From 39-52-133 sp035531075 (GTDB lineage: Bacteria; Pseudomonadota; Gammaproteobacteria; Burkholderiales; Gallionellaceae): a stretch of DNA of 64,000 bases. The position numbers and the translations under genes were made by a program. Of this stretch, positions 62,171-64,000 are shown piece after piece; within the stretch, counting starts at the first letter, position 1, and the number at the start of each line of letters is the position of its first letter. A model generated the notes under the pieces. That model made no database searches, was not told the DNA's origin, and worked only from the letters and a program-made list of their open reading frames with translations. The stretch lies in contig DATKTO010000020.1 of the NCBI GenBank assembly GCA_035531075.1, forward strand, positions 37,216 through 101,215. Direction: 5' to 3'.

Positions 62171-62877
62171 GCGTACCATCTGCTAAAGAAATGGCGGTTG
62201 CGCTTCGTCAGACTGGTCGGGCGCTTCATCAAAAGAAGATCATTGAAGCTGGGAACGTTTTTGAGGAACTAGCCAGAATCACCGTTGCTCATGGGAAAGA
62301 GAGTTTCACATGGTCATATGAAATATCAAAATCTAATCCTATTGTATTCAAGCGCAAATATGATCGGCATTTAAATAAGACTATTCAGCCACAGATATAC
62401 GCCTCCATCAGTGTTCAGCGAAGCCCTGCAGGAGGTGTCTGTTTTCGGCGTCTTGATCTGGCATTGGAGGTATTGGATGACGAAGGTAATGTCTTAATCA
62501 AGCATCATATTGATTTCGCAAATTCACCAAAGGATCAATTTCAGGAAGGCCCACTCTTCCATCTACAATTTGGGGGGCATACACCTGGGCACACCAAGTC
62601 TTTTGAAGTACCTATTAAAGAGCCAAGATGGTTGTGTTTTCCTTTAGATGTTGTGTTGCTTTGTGAGGTGGTGGTAGCAAATTTTTACCCAGAAGATTGG
62701 GCGGAATTAAAGAATCTTCCTGGATGGAATGCTCCCATAATTGCTAGTCAGAAACTTTGTATCATTCCATTCTTGAATGCGTTGCATATCAAGGCCAGCA
62801 CATCGTCGCGCTCCTTACTCGATCAGGTATGGGCAACTTCACTTGGCGCAACTTATATTGCTGAAGGCTTTTCTTAG
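62167..62877 (+). CDS. Unknown protein, last gene of the island operon
   Basis: The 236-residue protein shares an ATGA overlap with the response-regulator gene. The N-terminal 45 residues are helical (AKEMAVALRQTGRALHQKKI). The rest is beta-rich, with YASISVQRSPAGGVCFRRLD, LALEVLDDEGNVLIKHHIDF and PRWLCFPLDVVLLCEVVVAN. I see no PD-(D/E)xK, HNH or other nuclease signature, no signal peptide and no membrane helix. As the fourth member it may be the effector, an adaptor or a substrate of the phosphorelay. There is no clear homologue in memory. Confidence 0.7.
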   Translation: MSVPSAKEMAVALRQTGRALHQKKIIEAGNVFEELARITVAHGKESFTWSYEISKSNPIVFKRKYDRHLNKTIQPQIYASISVQRSPAGGVCFRRLDLALEVLDDEGNVLIKHHIDFANSPKDQFQEGPLFHLQFGGHTPGHTKSFEVPIKEPRWLCFPLDVVLLCEVVVANFYPEDWAELKNLPGWNAPIIASQKLCIIPFLNALHIKASTSSRSLLDQVWATSLGATYIAEGFS

Positions 62878-63073
62878 GTCGATTTGGTTCTTAGGCGCAA
62901 CGTGACATCGCAGCTCCAAAGACTGCTTTAAGGCGGAGAGCAGCATAGGACTAAAGGCGGGAATACATAGAAAGTTTCCCTTCAGAAATGAAGAAACGTG
63001 TGTCCGCTTTAGGCCGAAGATCAGCCATCCACAGCAATCGCTCTGACCGTCTCAATCGCGCCGAGGTAGTCCA

Positions 63074-63922
63074 TCAATCCATTCGCGCATGCCAATCATG
63101 GAAATGCGCATACTCATTTTTCCCCATCCATGAGTTGATCGCCCACAGGTCTGCGACGGGCTCACGGGTAAATGGCTTGCTGTGCAGATAGCCGTCGGGG
63201 CCGAACTCCGGGGTCATTGTGGTGAAGGCGTAGCCCCGGTCGCGCTGGATCGCCCAGATTTCTTCCCAATAGCGCTGGTGCGAAACCAGTGCGCCCAGAT
63301 ATTCCGGTGCGGCGGGATGCGGGACTTGCGGGCCCTGTTCGTAACCGACACGGGCGTGGATGTGATGCGCATGCTTGGCGACTTCGCGCACGACATCCCA
63401 TTCTTCATCCAGCTGCCTTTCCATCACCACCACCCAGTGGCTGAAGTCGCAGGTGAGGCGTAAATCGGGCAGGCGTTCGAGTATCGCCAGCGTGCTCCAC
63501 GGGTTGAACAGTGAACGGCTGCGGTGGGTTTCAAAGCTGCAGGCGATACCCAAGCGTGCGGCGAGTTCTTGCGTCTCGCCGAAGAAGCGCACGCTCTCCT
63601 CCAGCGACCAGGCATCGCTGCCGCCGATGATGGTGACCCAGCGCGGTTCGAGTGCGCGGCCCAGTTGTAGCTGCCGGTGGACGTCCGCAATATGCTCCTG
63701 CACGGTGTCATTGCGGCGCGGCACGTAGCCGCCTGCCGTGACAATTTCTTGAATATAATCAAGTCGTTGCAATTGAAGCACCGCCAGCAGTTCGTCGCGC
63801 CGTGCGCGGGGCAGATCGGCATTGCCTTCGAGCCCGATAAAACCGGATTTAATCGCCTCATCTGCTGCCTGTGCCAGTGAGCCGCTATGCCCCCACAGGG
63901 TTTTGAACAACTGCAATTCCAC
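63074..63922 (-). CDS. Sugar phosphate isomerase/epimerase-like TIM-barrel protein
   Basis: This 282-residue xylose-isomerase-like barrel shows FIGLEGNADLPR, WVTIIGGSDAWSLEESVRFF, the metal-ligand strand ACSFETHRSR, LTCDFSHWVVVME and HHIHARVGYEQG, the Glu, Asp and His ligands of the family. The substrate is unknown. Base composition returns to the GC-rich chromosomal style, so the island probably ends between 62877 and 63074. The frame starts at the ATG of 63922; its upstream neighbour is outside the window. Confidence 0.82.
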   Translation of the reverse strand: MELQLFKTLWGHSGSLAQAADEAIKSGFIGLEGNADLPRARRDELLAVLQLQRLDYIQEIVTAGGYVPRRNDTVQEHIADVHRQLQLGRALEPRWVTIIGGSDAWSLEESVRFFGETQELAARLGIACSFETHRSRSLFNPWSTLAILERLPDLRLTCDFSHWVVVMERQLDEEWDVVREVAKHAHHIHARVGYEQGPQVPHPAAPEYLGALVSHQRYWEEIWAIQRDRGYAFTTMTPEFGPDGYLHSKPFTREPVADLWAINSWMGKNEYAHFHDWHARMD

Positions 63923-63969
63923 GGTATCAAGTTCCTTTTATGTGTTTCATTAGGTTGCAGTGTGGGAGC

Positions 63970-63987
63970 GCCGACGTCCCCGTCGGC
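63970..63987. repeat. REP-like short palindrome at the right edge
   Basis: GCCGACG-TCCC-CGTCGGC is a 7-bp GC-rich stem inside GTGGGAGCGCCGACGTCCCC, a sequence style common in extragenic repeats. No T-run follows, so it is not a clear terminator. Confidence 0.5.
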
Positions 63988-64000
63988 TACTTCCAGATTG

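Noticed and set aside
56991..62877. Assignment of the island operon to the Detocs defence system
   Set aside because: Detocs also uses a kinase and receiver, but has no DNA methyltransferase or MORC-like ATPase as I know it, and the receiver's output here is not a recognisable nucleoside phosphorylase.

Overview
The window looks like chromosomal DNA of a diazotrophic betaproteobacterium. It carries an accessory nif gene cluster, a NifA of the oxygen-sensitive cysteine-motif class, ErpA, PgeF/RluD/BamD, Uup, SelO, Zwf/Tkt and many c-di-GMP proteins. A Gallionellaceae/Nitrosomonadales-type host (Sideroxydans-like) is my guess from the gene mix; nothing in the sequence proves it.

Layout. (1) 1-11610, nif region: the 5' end of nifV, an unknown small gene, erpA and nifS lie on the minus strand, divergent from nifA. 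Then nifB, a 2[4Fe-4S] ferredoxin, a nif-type IscA, an LRV Fe-S repeat protein, two nifZ genes, two small nif-linked unknowns, nifT, a DegT-fold protein lacking the PLP lysine, a [2Fe-2S] ferredoxin and a SIR2-like protein run on the plus strand. At least three sigma-54 promoters (nifV, nifS, nifB) are readable, each with an upstream TGT-N10-ACA NifA site, so NifA probably drives the region. nifHDK are not in the window. (2) 11611-17792: a diguanylate cyclase remnant and two large divergent GGDEF/EAL proteins. (3) 17809-25992: a B12-dependent ribonucleotide reductase interrupted by an intein, MgtC, PgeF, RluD, BamD and a Nudix hydrolase. (4) 26043-35539: a TPR remnant, a CHASE2 cyclase, an SH3 protein, an M48 protease, an outer-membrane barrel, Uup, an exported peroxiredoxin and an HD-GYP protein. 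(5) 35557-48347: Acs; an EamA exporter preceded by what looks like a leader-peptide attenuator; unknown genes; SelO; a TusE/DsrC-like protein; a periplasmic thioredoxin; a Mug-like glycosylase; transketolase and glucose-6-phosphate dehydrogenase. (6) 49240-55307: a nitrogen-scavenging operon (ABC importer, creatininase-family amidohydrolase, type III glutamine synthetase, NikR-like regulator). It is preceded by a sigma-54 promoter, a possible NtrC site and a strong palindrome over the predicted transcription start. (7) 56255-62877: an AT-richer accessory island. Diverged direct and inverted repeats lead into a tight four-gene operon: DNA adenine methyltransferase, a protein with a MORC-like GHKL ATPase fused to a histidine kinase, a receiver protein with a zinc-ribbon output region, and an unknown protein. 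(8) A sugar-isomerase-like TIM-barrel gene closes the window.

The best candidate for an undescribed system is the four-gene island operon at 56991-62877, which couples a restriction-modification-type methyltransferase to a two-component phosphorelay. Next come the putative attenuator before the EamA gene, the nif-linked SIR2 and lysine-less DegT proteins, and the NikR-like regulator that has lost nickel ligands.
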